NCBI RefSeq assembly: GCF_051020955.1 | Contig: NC_135016.1 | Span: 32,495,131 to 32,559,130 of the forward strand | Source: Megalopta genalis | Taxonomy: Eukaryota; Arthropoda; Insecta; Hymenoptera; Halictidae | DNA length: 64,000 nucleotides | Direction of reading: 5' to 3' | In this document: positions 24,624 to 36,549 of the stretch, one piece after another | Numbering within the stretch: position 1 is the stretch's first letter | How the letters are laid out: each line of letters starts with the position of its first letter | Program-made: the position numbers and the translations under genes | Notes under the pieces: generated by a model | The model's input: the letters and a program-made list of their open reading frames with translations, nothing else | The model's database searches: none | Told to the model about the DNA's origin: nothing

Positions 24624-24993
24624 CAGGGTGTCCCATAATTATATTAACACCCTCGGAAAGGGTTGATTCCTGGGGTCATTTCAAGTAACTTTTTCCTCAG
24701 CGAAAATGCAATCCCGAGGCACCGTTAACGAGTTATTAACGAAAAACAGTGACCAATGAGAGGCGAGATCAGCTGGCGCGAGGCGGCCGAGTCAACAGCG
24801 CCAGCGGTCGAGCGGTCGAATCCCAGTTCCGCTGATTGGCTCGGCCGCCTGGCGCTAGGCGAGCTCGCCTCTCATTGGTCAGCGTTTTTCGTGAATAACT
24901 CGTAAACAAAGCCGCGGATTATATTTTCGCTAAGGAAAAAGTTACTTCAAATGATCTCAGGAATCACCCCTTCGCAGGTATAAACCTAATTAT
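24624..24993. mobile_element. palindromic MITE with CAGGGTGTCCC end, copy 1
   Basis: Starts CAGGGTGTCCCATAATT after TA (24622-24623) and is a long imperfect palindrome around a GC-rich centre (GGCGAGATCAGCTGGCGCGA and its mirror). The right terminus has decayed: ACCTAATTATA is present but the final GGACACCCTG is missing. It is inserted in an older ATCTTTATGCA-family repeat whose left end is at about 24542. Confidence 0.75.
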
Positions 24994-25494
24994 AAAACAT
25001 CAAATAATCTTGTATATTATACATATATTATATACTATAGGTTATATATATAATATATAATCTCAATGTTTTAGTATGTTTTAGTTTTGGGGTCGTTCTA
25101 GAGTTAATAATCGCTGTCAGTGACGTTATGGCCGCCACGGAACAGGAAAATTCCGTGTGAATGAACGCGCGAACGCCTGTACCGTACACAAAATTGTTTC
25201 TTAATTGACTGATACGGTTTACGAGGCTCGGTACGATCGTTGCGCAACAATAGAAAAATGTCATTTACACTGTCGCCGGGGATAGGCAGCCGTGGCACAA
25301 AGGATCTGCTGCACCTTGTTAAATATTTAATCAGCCACACGCCTCCCGATTCTTCGCGCTGCCCTATTCTTCGAGCACAATGACATCTGTATTGGGCTAC
25401 CTGTATTCAGCAGGGACACCCAGCATTTCCCAGGCTTTGCCTGCCTATTGTCGACACCGTTTTAAACAAGCATGTACAAATGTCGCGACGCGAC

Positions 25495-25531
25495 ACACAC
25501 ACGCACATACACGCACACACACACACACAGA
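25495..25531. repeat. (CA)n microsatellite, interrupted
   Basis: ACACACACGCACATACACG followed by a pure CA run. Open frames crossing it on both strands are artefacts of the repeat. Confidence 0.9.
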
Positions 25532-26838
25532 CATTTCCGAGACGCGAATATAACCACCGCGCTATACCTGTTATTTTTTCTTTTATTTCTTGTTGCAATT
25601 CCGCTAACGACTCCCTTTCAGATGGTAAGCGAAGCTTGTTATCAAACCATGGATTAAGGCGCAGCGAAAAAAGTGTTCAGCGGGCCACATGGAATTTTCG
25701 GTGCTTTGTAGCTCCGCGCGTGGAAATAATTTTCTAACGGATTAGAAACGCTGGTAGCTTACACCGAATTGTCCACTCGCGCGGTGCGTACACGTTTCAG
25801 ACAAATCCGTGCAAATGAAAACCATGTGAAAAGCATGGAGTGCAACTGTGCACAGTCCATAGGGAAAATTGCACCTATAGATACCAAAACTCGAAGAATT
25901 TTTGAACAATTCATGTATGGAAATTATCGAGCGAAATTCTATATTTTCTGGCTTGGTCAGAATAAAAATCTTATTCGGATGAATTGTTATCTAATAAATT
26001 TGTTTTCGCTTGGATATTTATTCGATAATCTATATTTATTTATTTTCTATCCTTATTATTATTTTCTTATTTCTATCCTTATTTATATCCTATTTCCTTA
26101 TTTCTATCTTTATTATTATTATTTCTATCCTTATTTTCTATTCTTATCTATTATCCGTCGTCCGAATAAAATTTAGTCGAACTCTGATTAGGTGTGCTAA
26201 ATTAACGTGCAGAAAACGAAAACTATTTCCAATAATTGGCACAATGCTAATACCCTATTCGCTGAAGATTTAAGAGGACAGCTACGAAAGATAAAAGCTT
26301 ATCCGTGCATGTTGCGTCATTACCTAGGAACAATGTTGGTGCTCGATTCGCGAGAAATATATTGCTCGCTGCTATCATTCGCGAATAATAAGAACAGAGA
26401 GAAATAAGTGATATTTACGAAACTGGATCTACGTAAATCGGTCGACCTATGGGAAAATGTATCGGGAGAGAGTGATACAATTATTCTTATATGATCGGCG
26501 CGCAGACATTCTCTCTAGATACTGACGCAATATCGGCGGATAAACTTCTAACACCTACAAATGAACTTCTTGTTGCATTTCTTGTAGCATGACTTTGCTA
26601 ATCGTGCAATCGCTGCATCTATCAACAGCACGCAGACCGCGAAAATGATTGTTTAGCAATACATATTAGTAAAAACAGCAGAAAGATTATGTCAAGGCAG
26701 AGAACGAACTTTCATTTGGCTCCAGTGCTTTTCAATAGAAGCAAAATATTTTTAACTTTCGATAGAGATTCGCGCGATCTAACTGTTCGGCGATCAAAAA
26801 AAGCTTGTCGTTTTCGCTGCCACACGTTGAAAACAAAA

Positions 26839-27046
26839 TTAACCCCTTGACAATCAATGTAAAACTTTTTTCTCGTCTAACTGAGATAAGATCTATCGGA
26901 ATAAATATCGATAAAATTTTCTGGGCGTCTATAGGCGCCCTCCGTGTCAGAAAACAAAACAGCGTCGAGCGCCTACAGGCGCTCCGAGTGTCACAAACGC
27001 AAAATTCCTAAGCGCCTATGAGCGTTCACAGTAGCCTGGGGGTTAG
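26839..27046. mobile_element. TTAA-flanked piggyBac-like MITE (probable)
   Basis: Left end TTAACCCCTTGACAATC; right end GCCTGGGGGTTAG, where TTAG would be a mutated TTAA. Ends beginning CCC next to TTAA fit piggyBac-type elements. Inside are three copies of a CTATAGGCGCC / GCGCCTACAGGCGC motif. The inverted repeats are short, so the call is moderate. Confidence 0.5.
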
Positions 27047-27950
27047 AGATAATTTCGTTTTCCCGTAGAGAGTTTTATTGTGTTTACGATGATTGGTTGA
27101 TAATAAACAGTGCCAACTGTTTTCGCAAAGCCTCGCTTCCGAGAACATGCGTACGGCCGTCAGCTGTCTTATTCCATCGGCGAACACCAGCGTTCATCGC
27201 GAACACATAAATGATTTAATTAGTAGGCGAGGAACGTGTATACATACGAATCAATGGTAATCATTAGACAGTGGATCTTTGTGCGTTTATAGCTCGTAAA
27301 AGCTGGAAAAAGAACAGCACAATGCGAACCGTGAGAGAACCTATCGCGAAATATCGCCCTAAACTAATTTCCTTTGTTACGTTTACGAGAAAGTACGCGA
27401 GCGGTGCCGTTGCGTATTCATCGCGGGCACTATCACTGCCGATAAAACGAAGAAACGTCGCAACAATTAAATATCGTTCGATTAAACGATATTCAAAGGA
27501 AATCGAGAGTGTAATTTCATCGGGGGAAAATGCTCGAGCGTCGAATACAGTTCTGGAAAACGGTCGTTCCAACGAAGCAATTAATACGAGATGAAAAATT
27601 GGAGATTCGTTATCTCGAAATCGCATTATGCGCGGGATGGCAATTATTTTCGTAACGGTGATTGTATATAAATAATTTGTTCCGTTCATATTTTCTCGCG
27701 ATCAGACAGCCGGAACGATTCATCAAACGTATCAAAAATTTATCAGCGCTTGTATGTCAGTCATCGGACCGCGAAAGGCAGCGTTCAATCACAGCCCAGT
27801 TACATTGCGATTACCATCCATTAGACTGTCATATGCGTTTCTTAATCGGAACGATACCACACCGGCCATAAAGTGCCCCGCACTCTGATCACCGATGTAT
27901 ATTTGATCATAATATCAACGATAATTCTCATGCTCGCCAATGTGACGCAA

Positions 27951-28228
27951 AGTGCATCGAATGATGGAGATTCAGGGAGGAAAATTACGACCTCGACTTC
28001 ATTTCGATGTCTTATCAATTTTGGTATTACCGATTTCGTAAACGATTGTCTAATTAAGTTAATAGTGAGTTAATCAATGACTATTCGACGCCAAGTGCAT
28101 CGAATGATGGAGATTCAGGGAGGAAAATCACGATCTCGTTTCGATGTCTTATCAATCTTGGTATTACCCATTTAGTAAACGATTGTCTAATTAAGTTAAT
28201 AATGAGTTAATCGATGATTATTATTTAC
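27951..28228. repeat. tandem duplication, ~143-bp unit, two copies
   Basis: AGTGCATCGAATGATGGAGA starts at 27951 and again at 28094. Both copies share the later words GATGTCTTATCAAT, AAACGATTGTCTAATTAAG and GAGTTAATC, with about 90% identity and a small deletion in copy two. Confidence 0.88.
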
Positions 28229-28559
28229 TCGTTCACTTCGGCAACCAAGAAACTAAGTAAGCACAGGATTTTACCTTTATTTGAGCCTCCGAATAATTGA
28301 CTGCTTCTGTTACAACGATTTTATCGATTCAATTTTGTTCCTCGCTGTGTAAGGAACATCTCTTTTGATTGATACGGTGTATGCAAAAAAATCCTAGAAC
28401 CCGCGCGGACTTTCTCGATTACTTAATATTATGTTGCAAGCGCCAGGATCTCGACGCGTGGCAGGCTCATTAATATTTGTTTCAATTACACGAAGCATCG
28501 CCAAAGGTAGAGTACCGGGACTGGAGAGAGTTTCTTCATTTTTGTGGCATCTAGAAGGC

Positions 28560-28980
28560 ACTGGTTGACTGGGCGATCACGATCGCGTTACAATCAGATT
28601 AAATGTTATCGCAGCCGACACACGGGTGCTTGAACTTACGATGACAGGGAACCGCGATTCGATCACCGGAGCAAACGATACTACATGTTGACAGGATGGA
28701 ATGCGATCGTGCGGCGGCGCGAGGGCCGGATAACGCCCCGAAGAGTCTGCGCTACCGAGCCACGAACGAACCGCGATTATGCCGCAATTAAACAACCACC
28801 ATAAATCAAGTTGCCGATACACACACCGGGAATAGTGAAAGCACCGCGAAGCGTCCTCCTAAGTGATCGCCCGCGCGCCCAACGTCCTGAGAAAACCGCC
28901 GCGCCGCGGTGAAAGCAATCGGCCGATCTCAAAAGTGAACTAAAACCGCGGTCAGACATCCAATACGGAGCGGAGTGCTC
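28560..28980. promoter_or_regulatory. GC/CpG-rich island, possible regulatory or 5' exon region
   Basis: Strong local rise in GC with many CpGs (for example GCGGCGGCGCGAGGGCCGG and CCGCCGCGCCGCGG) in otherwise AT-rich sequence. It lies 4.3 kb upstream of FAM110 exon 1, which needs at least one upstream exon. Short open frames exist on the minus strand, but none joins exon 1 in phase that I can show. Confidence 0.3.
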
Positions 28981-29171
28981 GATTATCCAAATCGATTGGA
29001 AAACATGGGAAAACCGGGAATCGTGTTTTGCATCTGGAAAGAAGAATCTAAACGATTCGAATGGAATTGTTTACCTGCGACACGTTTACGTGTTCACGTT
29101 AAGGAAGAAATCTAATGTCGTGGTTCTAGTATACAATGTGAACTATAACCCAAAAATTCGCATTGCTTTAT

Positions 29172-29418
29172 TTAATCCTTTGCACTCGAAGCTATCTTTA
29201 ACTGTAAATATAAAATCATTTTTTTTAACTTACAGTATCTTTATTTTATATGACAAAATGCATTTTATGCATATGAAATTGATTCGGGACTCGCACAACA
29301 ATTACACTCTTAACAACTTTTTAAAATTCAATCCTTGTTAATATAAAAATTATCTTAAAACGTGATGTAACAAATTTTAGTGGCGCCTCTGAGTCACCAC
29401 TTGAGTGCAAAGGGTTAA
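29172..29418. mobile_element. TTAA-flanked MITE, 247 bp
   Basis: Left TTAATCCTTTGCACTCGA, right CTTGAGTGCAAAGGGTTAA: imperfect inverted ends (CCTTTGCACTC) abutting TTAA on each side, as expected for piggyBac-type insertion. Interior is AT-rich with no coding sequence. Confidence 0.75.
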
Positions 29419-29430
29419 TTGGAATGAATT

Positions 29431-29864
29431 GTTATTAGATTTTTGTTAAACATTTTAACAAATTCCAAAAAAAAATAATATACCAATAATCCTAAACTCA
29501 TCGAATATATTTGCAGTTTATTATTCTGTTAAACAGGTTAACAAAAATCCTAGAGAATATAATAATATTCCAAAACTCTCTCTCAACACATTTGTAGTTT
29601 ATTATTCTGTTAATAAGTTTAACCAATCCAAGAGAATATCAGGCTACAACCAAACTCTTCTAATGCATTTATAGTCTACCATTTATTCTTTTAAACATTT
29701 TAATTGCTCCAAGGAAACATAATAATATCCTAAACTCTGTCTAATACAGCAATAACTCTAAGCTCTTCTGATACTTTTACAATGTATTATTTTCTTAAAC
29801 ATTTTAACGAAACCAAGAAAATATAACAATATTCCGAAACCTCCCCTAATGCACTTGCAGTGTC
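29431..29864. repeat. degenerate minisatellite, ~80-bp unit, five copies
   Basis: Units begin with GCAGTTTATTATTCTGTTAA-like sequence near 29513, 29594, 29671, 29779 and 29856. Each continues with AACATTTTAAC, CCAAGARAATATAAYAATAT and CTAAACTCT words. Spacing is 77-81 bp except one ~107-bp unit. A pogo-like MITE is inserted at its right edge (29867). Confidence 0.75.
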
Positions 29865-29866
29865 TA

Positions 29867-30086
29867 CAGTAATGTCTCTCTAATTGACGCCCAGATTGCG
29901 CACAAAAATGGACAATTTGGGAAGAGGAGATACGATTATTCGAGTCTTGCGGTTTATTGTTATAGTTATAAATTGTTCACAATTATAAAAACGAGCCGCA
30001 AGGCTCGAATAATCGTATCTTCTCTTCCCAAATTATCCATTTTAGTGGATTAGTCAATCTGAGCGTCAGTATGGGAGACATTACTG
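29867..30086. mobile_element. pogo-like palindromic MITE, copy 1
   Basis: 220 bp bounded by TA (29865-29866, 30087-30088), starting CAGTAATGTCTCTCTAATTG and ending with its inverse (GAGACATTACTG). The two halves are complementary nearly throughout, so the RNA would form one long hairpin. CAGT ends and TA targets suggest the pogo/Tigger branch. No coding capacity. Confidence 0.88.
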
Positions 30087-30954
30087 TATTATGAATTAAT
30101 CGAATTCGGAGTAATAGAACGTACAACGAAAAATGTACACAGTAAGGAATATTATATCCTCTATGGAGTTTCATGGCCAAACGGACAATGGACAGCTCAC
30201 TGGATCATCCGAATGTGTACACACGATGATAAACATTATCATCGGCGTTCGAGCACACGTTATTTCGACGTTAGGCTCGAACGGGAATCGCGGTAGCGGG
30301 TGGATCAAACCCTCGTGGATCTTCTCCTTGACGAGTTTCCACGATGACAGGCACGATGAAAGAGACATGCAGTCTAGGGTAAAGGCTGCAAGATAAACAG
30401 AGAGGTCGATGAATCACTTTCGACCGCGCCGCTCCGCAATATTGCGTATCGACGACCGAAGAAGAAGAAGGGGATACGCTGTTAACCGGCAAATATTATC
30501 GTCTGTTGAGAAATGCCGCGGAGAATATAAATGGGATTGCCTTCGGCCGATGCGGCGCGTGAACTACATCTGTTCTCGCGCGTGATTGTTGGAACATGTG
30601 GCCGCGTTTCCATTCTTCTGCAGACAAATTTCCTGCCGCCTTCCCTATAGCGACGATGGTCAATTTGAAATCGATAGATAGAACTGTATCTCAGCTTTCG
30701 ATCATTTTAATGAGTCGAACGTGACGGTAAGAATTGTACGTGTGATATTTTCGTTTTCGTTTTTGAAATGTTATTTATCGCTTCAGCACTTGTGCCGTTT
30801 CTTGTTTTATTACAATACTATTTTTCGCTCGATTCATTTACTCGACTGTGACTTTTATGCATTTATGGTGGAAACGCAAAGTTCAAATTTTTTACTATGT
30901 ACGAATAATGAATTATTGATATTATTGCTATTATTATTTCATATTATTGCTACA

Positions 30955-31171
30955 TAGTAATGTCTCTCTAATTGACGCTCAGATTGTTCACAAAAAATGG
31001 ACAATTTTGGAAGAGGAGATACGATTCTTCGAGCCTTGTGACTCGTTTTTTATGGTTATCGATTGTTAACGACTATAAAAACGAGCTACAAGGCTCGAAG
31101 AATCGTACCTCCTCTTCCCAAATTGTCCATTTTTCTGCACAATCTCAGCGTCAATTGGGGAGACATTACTG
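30955..31171. mobile_element. pogo-like palindromic MITE, copy 2
   Basis: 217-bp copy with the same ends. The first base is mutated (TAGTAATG for CAGTAATG), and the right side ends ACTG followed by TA (31172-31173). The centre reads GGTTATCGATTGTTAACGAC. Confidence 0.85.
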
Positions 31172-31315
31172 TATAGTCTGCTGCAATGCGAGATGCTAAT
31201 TTTTTTTTTCGATTTTACCATGAATACGCTGAGTGTGCAATTTCTTTTAAGATTACGAAATGTTCATACATACGTATATGTACATATTATGAGTCTCCAT
31301 GGTTATTGTCATAAA

Positions 31316-31513
31316 TAGATTGCAGATCTTTGTGCAGAATACAAATTTTTCTGATCGATTATACAAACCGGAAGTTAAATAAAAATGTATTTCTTCTTTC
31401 AATGATGTTGACGCGGTGAAAGTAGTGCAACAGCATTTTCTTAATTTTTCTTGTCTTCACTGCTCTATTGTTTATACATTTTTTTCTATAAATACATAAA
31501 ATCCCGCAATCTA
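31316..31513. mobile_element. ~200-bp MITE, GACTGCGGATCTTT family, second copy
   Basis: Left AGATTGCAGATCTTTGTGCA and right ATACATAAAATCCCGCAATCTA are imperfect inverted ends. The interior words ATGTATTTCTTCTTTCAATG and TCTTCACTGCTCTATTG are shared with other copies (for example 39573-39715). Confidence 0.65.
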
Positions 31514-32671
31514 CGTAACAGCGATAGTGTTTACGTCCAATCTACGTCCGGGATAGTGCTTACAAACATTGAGAATGATGGAAACATTCCGTCCACTACA
31601 TGGTTCGCAACGATCAATGATTGTAAACATTATCTCGGAGAGAGACAACCGCGGTGTAGAAGAGACATTTGACAACTAAATCCATTGCAAAGATGAACAA
31701 ACTGTGAACAAAAGTCCATTTTCTCTAAAACGAAGCCTTGAATTAAAAAAAAGCCATAGGCTTTTTAAGTAAATAGTATCAAGATTAACAAAAACTTCTA
31801 TTGTATTTCGTAATCAATTTGACATAAATTTTATATAAATAACGATTTATAGACAAGAATTTAATATAAAAATAAAGTGAAAGATTTGCTAATCCTGAAC
31901 GGTTTCTTATACATATTTAACAAAGCTCGAATTAAAATGGAAGTGTGACGATCCACGTTGTAATACCAGAATCTCAAAAAAATCGAGATTGAGTGCCCGA
32001 AGATATCAGAAAAAGATTCAATCACTTGGACACTTCTTTCCTCCATTGTACATATCCTTATCAGTTAAGCTACACGAGAGCAAGGTAGACAGAAGAGAAG
32101 AGCGTGCTGACAACAGTGTGCCATGAACCCATTACCTTAATTGCTCTTATACCTTTCGATGCGGCCGTTCCCGCGAAACGTCAGCGTCCACGACAATTAT
32201 CGGGTACCCCCAGTCTTAGAAGCTTTAGCTACCGACTTGAGCGCGAGTCGGATCGCCGTCCTTGTCTACCTCCAACGATTTCGGCTCACGGTTATCAGAT
32301 CCTAAACATATGCCCAAGGTTATCGGTATCGCGTAGTGGAAGCTCGTGTGTTGCCCCTATCGGATCAAATAATCCTGGTGGTCATCATTATCAGTCGCTG
32401 TGTGGGACCTCGACCTATCAGATCATGTAACTTCATTTAATCTTGTAACCGAATCGCCCTTATCAGGCCAGGCGAGGCCAGAAATCGTCGGGTTTCGAAC
32501 GTGAACTTTCTCGATCCTTTGCAAAAACACTGTCGAATCATCACAAACAACTGTCGTTGTTCTCCTCTTAACGTCTATCGACTCTGTGCCATTTCTTATA
32601 TCTTACGTAACGAGAAAAATAGAATCTAAAGATATGTGTACGGTAACGTAACTGTTAATGAATTTAGATAT

Positions 32672-32909
32672 GAGTCGTTTATTTTGAAAGTGGCATAAGT
32701 CACTTTGTTTTTAAGTCGATATATTTAAGGGTTTGCGTTTTAACACGTTTAAAAATATGGATGCTAACTTTCGTGAAGATTTACTTGTATTTGTTATCTC
32801 AGGATACTGAGATATTTTTCTCAGTATAAATAATTTCGTATAAACATTAAAAAATTACCACTTTTCATTACGGTAAAGTGACTTATGCCACTTTCAAAAT
32901 AAACGGCTC
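32672..32909. mobile_element. MITE with GAGTCGTTTATTTTG ends, copy B
   Basis: 238 bp, about 90% identical to the reverse complement of 14103-14338, flanked by ATAT on both sides (32668-32671, 32910-32913). See copy A. Confidence 0.85.
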
Positions 32910-32997
32910 ATATTGTTCCTGCTCCGTTCTTACAATTATTGTAATATGTTGAATTTTAGGTATTGACATACAAATTCGATACACAGCAAAATGTCCT

Positions 32998-33460
32998 TAA
33001 CCTGTTAGCTGTGTTTGACGAGTATACTCGTCGTGCGTAAAAAGTCGTGATCATTGGCTATTTAAATTGTAATGTTAATAAAAACAAAAAACATGTTCTC
33101 AAATTTCAAGATGTTTCGAATATTTCGAAGCCAATTCTACACGAAGGTGTTTACATTGTTATAAAAATAAGATTAGAAAAGAATCGTGATATTGGTGTTC
33201 GACTTGCAAAGTGCCATTACGTATCGTTCCTTGCTTTGCTGAATACCAATCTATAGCAGCAATTTGAATTTTTAACTTTTATAAATATTTGATTTTTCCC
33301 CTGCGCTTTTCGTTTGTTATGTATATGGTATATGTTAATGTTAAGTGAATAAGTAAATGTTAGTAATAAAATTGTTAATTTCATAAAATAAAACCGTCTT
33401 TTTGATCCAATATTTTAACAGCGACACTTACTCTGTGTTCGACGAATATACTCGTCTTTG
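32998..33460. mobile_element. possible element of the GACGAGTATACTCGTC family
   Basis: The left edge TTAACCTGTTAGCTGTGTTT followed by GACGAGTATACTCGTC matches the terminus of the 100-bp TTAA element at 58896. A second CGACGAATATACTCGTC lies at about 33435. Only the left boundary is supported; the extent is a guess. Confidence 0.35.
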
Positions 33461-33499
33461 CTTGATTCTCGTGACACGTGTTGGTAAAACTCAACCGGA

Positions 33500-34215
33500 C
33501 TTTATTTTGCATGGTACACGGATGACGCGTGGTGCGGATGTTCGGCAGAATAGTTAAACAAGAAGAAGCTTGTGCAGATTCTTGCCTCCGTTATTCATAT
33601 TCTTTCCTCCAAAAAGGCCACGCCTTTTTGGGAGACTTGCTGTCTTTCTTTTACCCCCGTCCAGTTTGGCGGGGGAGACAGGTATCGTCCTACCTTCGTT
33701 GTAGGGCCAGCTTGTGCCTTCGTTGTACCTTCGTTCGGCCGGGTAGCTGTACGCAGCCGGCGAGTTAATCGTCGAGGATATCGAGGATATCGTCGCGTCG
33801 ATTATTCAATAGAATGGTAAAATGACTCGACTGTTACGGGACCGAAAAGGTAATCCCGCGCTCGGACGACGGAGCGTTCGACCGGCGAAGCGTTCGGATT
33901 AAGGAGGCTCGTACAATGCCGACTGCACTTGATACGTGCTCGAGACACGAGATCCTCTAATTATTTCGAGAAGCTTACTTTCCATGCACCAAATCCTCGC
34001 GAGCATGCGGGTACATGGAACTTCGATAACGTCTCGCCGGCACGCATACATAGTCGAGTTGTTTGCTCCGGCGCTACGGCTTCACGGCCACGCTTCGAAC
34101 CAACCAGCCACGGAAACTCGAAAGAGCTATCGGATCCTAAGGAATTTCACAGTGCCCGATCTAGGAAGTCCTGGAAAAATCTCTTGCGGCTTTATTATTC
34201 CCCGCCATGAGCCGT
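33500..34215. other. GC-rich block of unknown nature
   Basis: CpG-rich sequence with a hairpin CCCCCGTCCAGTTTGGCGGGGG (about 33653-33674), short direct repeats (CGAGGATAT twice at about 33773-33792) and TGTTACGGGACC at 33833. It could be a conserved regulatory region, a 5' UTR exon, or an old LTR fragment. Overlapping open frames of 80-94 codons on the plus strand look like no known protein. Confidence 0.3.
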
Positions 34216-34291
34216 GGTAATAACCCTTCGATGTTCTAACGTTCGTTTGCCCATTCCGTGAAATAACACAGCCGTTATTTTCTGTTAGATT

Positions 34292-34346
34292 TTAACCCTT
34301 GCGTGTACGATAAAATGTACAGTAGAATAATAGCTGTGAGGGTTAA
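34292..34346. mobile_element. tiny TTAA-flanked inverted-repeat element, 55 bp
   Basis: TTAACCCTTGCGTG at the left and CTGTGAGGGTTAA at the right: TTAA plus short inverted ends. It may be a piggyBac-type MITE reduced by internal deletion, or coincidence. Confidence 0.4.
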
Positions 34347-35631
34347 CAGTTTCCTTTTTTTTTGAGATATTTTTTATATATTCTCCACTTTGGATTAGAC
34401 GACACTTTGAAATTAAAAAAAAAAGCGAATTTTTTGTGTGTACAGTACTTCGAAGTTTTAAAAATAAAGTGAAAAAGGTTCCAGTCTTTAATACCATAAA
34501 TTATAAGTTAGAATTGATTTTTAATATAAATTTAAATTGTAACGAGTTTTCAATTAGATGTTAAATAAAAATTTCAAATTTGTTATTCTTCATAGATTTA
34601 AATCAATTTTAAATAGGACTAAAACTTATTATATATTCTTATAAAAATTTATTTGCAATAGATTTTATCGTAGAATTTGTTTACAGTGAAATTTTAACAT
34701 AAATTTATATTACAACTAATTTTTAATAGAAACATAATTGAATTAATTTGAAATGGGGGTAATATCAATTATAATAAAGTATTGTTTTGTTTCACACAAG
34801 TTACCGAAATCTCCAAAACGTATTTTCAACATTTTTGTCATAAATTCGTAATTTTTTAATCTTTTTATCATCACGAATTAATTGCAACTTTTAAAAACAA
34901 TATTTTAACCAATGTCTAGTAAACTAATCCCTCTAACATCACAAACAAAAATTAGATCGCTTGGTTCGGTCATAAAAAAAATTCAGGATCGTATTCAATC
35001 TACGAACAGTGTTATCTATTTGACGGATCATTTTCATACTAAGGGATTTGTATGAACTCAGAGCACTGGAGGTCCATTTCGACCACCGTGCGTTAGATTT
35101 ACAGCAATTTTCAGCAGACGCCCGGAACACCGGAGGGATAAGAATGGTCCGAGAGTGATTCAAAATGGGCTCGCGTTTCCAGAAATCGGATACAGTAGTT
35201 CCATTTAAACGGGACAATGACTGGACCCCGCGTTTGCTCGTTATCTCCCGGTGAGAAAGGACCATTATTGGTAGAATAGTTGCCGATGCGGTCTGTTTTG
35301 CGGACAAACGCCAGCGCGCATCTCATCGTTACCAGGACAGCCCGATTCGAAGCGGGAGATTGCGGCTACAGGAATGCACTTAATGACCGTCGATATCGTA
35401 TCAACGGCCCATCGACAAGTTTAGTTCCTTCGATGACACGGGGCCCATTATATTCTCAAATATTTCGTGTAGCTTGGGTCCTTCGTGTTAACCCTTCGTG
35501 TGGCCGACAGGAAAAGATTTGTTTCTGTCAGAACCGTTAATTAGAGGTCTAGAAAGAATGAATGGCTATTTCCTAATTTTAAACTATCCATTGTGCTCGC
35601 TCGATTGCTACATTTTGGGGAAAGTAACATA

Positions 35632-35719
35632 TTGGGTTGGCAACTAAGTAATTGCCGATTTCAGTTATAGATGTCTCTCACTCCCATTTTTATGATATCC
35701 GTAAATGTTATATTATAAA

Positions 35720-35766
<47 letters not shown>

Positions 35767-36234
35767 GTTATTTTTTATTATCCGTGAATGTTAGCAACTG
35801 GACAAATTGAATGCAGCGGTCAAGGAAAAGCGACCAGAATTGGTCAATCGTAAAGGTTTTCCACCAGGACAATGCTAGGCCGCACACGTCTTTGTTCACT
35901 CGGCAAAAATTGATGGATATTGGCTAGGAATTGATGTTACACCCACCATATAGGCCTGATCTCGCGCCATCGGATTACCACTTATTTCGATCCCTGGACA
36001 ACTCCCTTCGTGGTAAAACTTTTAATGATGATAACGCTGTAAAATCTCACTTAACTCAGTTTTTGGCCGAAAAGGATCAGACTTTCTACGAGCGTGGAAT
36101 TTTCAAGTTGTCAGAGAGATGGCAAAAGGTCATCGAACAAAATGGAAAATACATTACAGATTAAACTTCATTCCAAGTAAAAAAAATTTTTTATTTCATT
36201 GAACAAATCAGCAATTACTTAGTTGCCAACCCAA
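35632..36234 (+). mobile_element. mariner deletion derivative, copy 2
   Basis: Same TIRs (TTGGGTTGGCAACTAAGTAA) and the same internal deletion as the element at 8105, with a longer pure (ATT)n run at about 35721-35766 at the deletion point. The left TA (35630-35631) is intact; the right side reads AT rather than TA. Confidence 0.92.
35795..36164 (+). pseudogene. mariner transposase C-terminal remnant, copy 2
   Basis: Retains the DNARPHTS and PDLAPSDYHLF regions and ends EQNGKYITD before TAA. An 8-bp deletion just before the DNARPH motif shifts the frame, so it is broken a second way as well as lacking its N-terminal half. Confidence 0.9.
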
Positions 36235-36332
36235 ATGCCTAGATCGAATCACTTATTTCAGGAAAGAAAAATACTTGCTGCGTTTATCAGGAATTACGAC
36301 TTATGATAGATATAACCTCCAGGATCAAAATA

Positions 36333-36546
36333 CAATAATGTCTCCCTAACTGACGCTCAGATTATGCACAAAAATGGACAATTTGGGAAGAGGAGACACG
36401 ATTATTCGAGCCTTGCATAACCCTGACATAATCTTGACAATTCGTAACTATGAAAATGAACCGCAAGGCTCGAATAATCGTGTCTCGTCTTCCCAAATTG
36501 TCCATTTTTGTGGACAATCCGAGCGTCAATTAGAGAGACATTACTG
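36333..36546. mobile_element. pogo-like palindromic MITE, copy 3
   Basis: 214 bp between TA dinucleotides (36331-36332, 36547-36548), starting CAATAATGTCTCCCTAACTG and ending GAGACATTACTG. Palindromic through its whole length. Confidence 0.87.
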
Positions 36547-36549
36547 TAC

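Larger units (their letters stand above)
24279..28560. other. intergenic or 5' UTR-intron sequence, no gene seen
   Basis: Upstream of FAM110 exon 1. It contains two MITE fragments, a (CA)n tract, a low-complexity TTATTATTTCTATCC tract at about 26030-26155, a TTAA-flanked MITE and a 143-bp tandem duplication, described separately. Open frames here are short and resemble no known protein. Confidence 0.5.

Noticed and set aside
25769..26176. 135-codon frame ending in a Tyr/Phe/Ile-rich tail (apparent membrane segment)
   Set aside because: The hydrophobic tail comes from a low-complexity TTATTATTTCTATCC tract.
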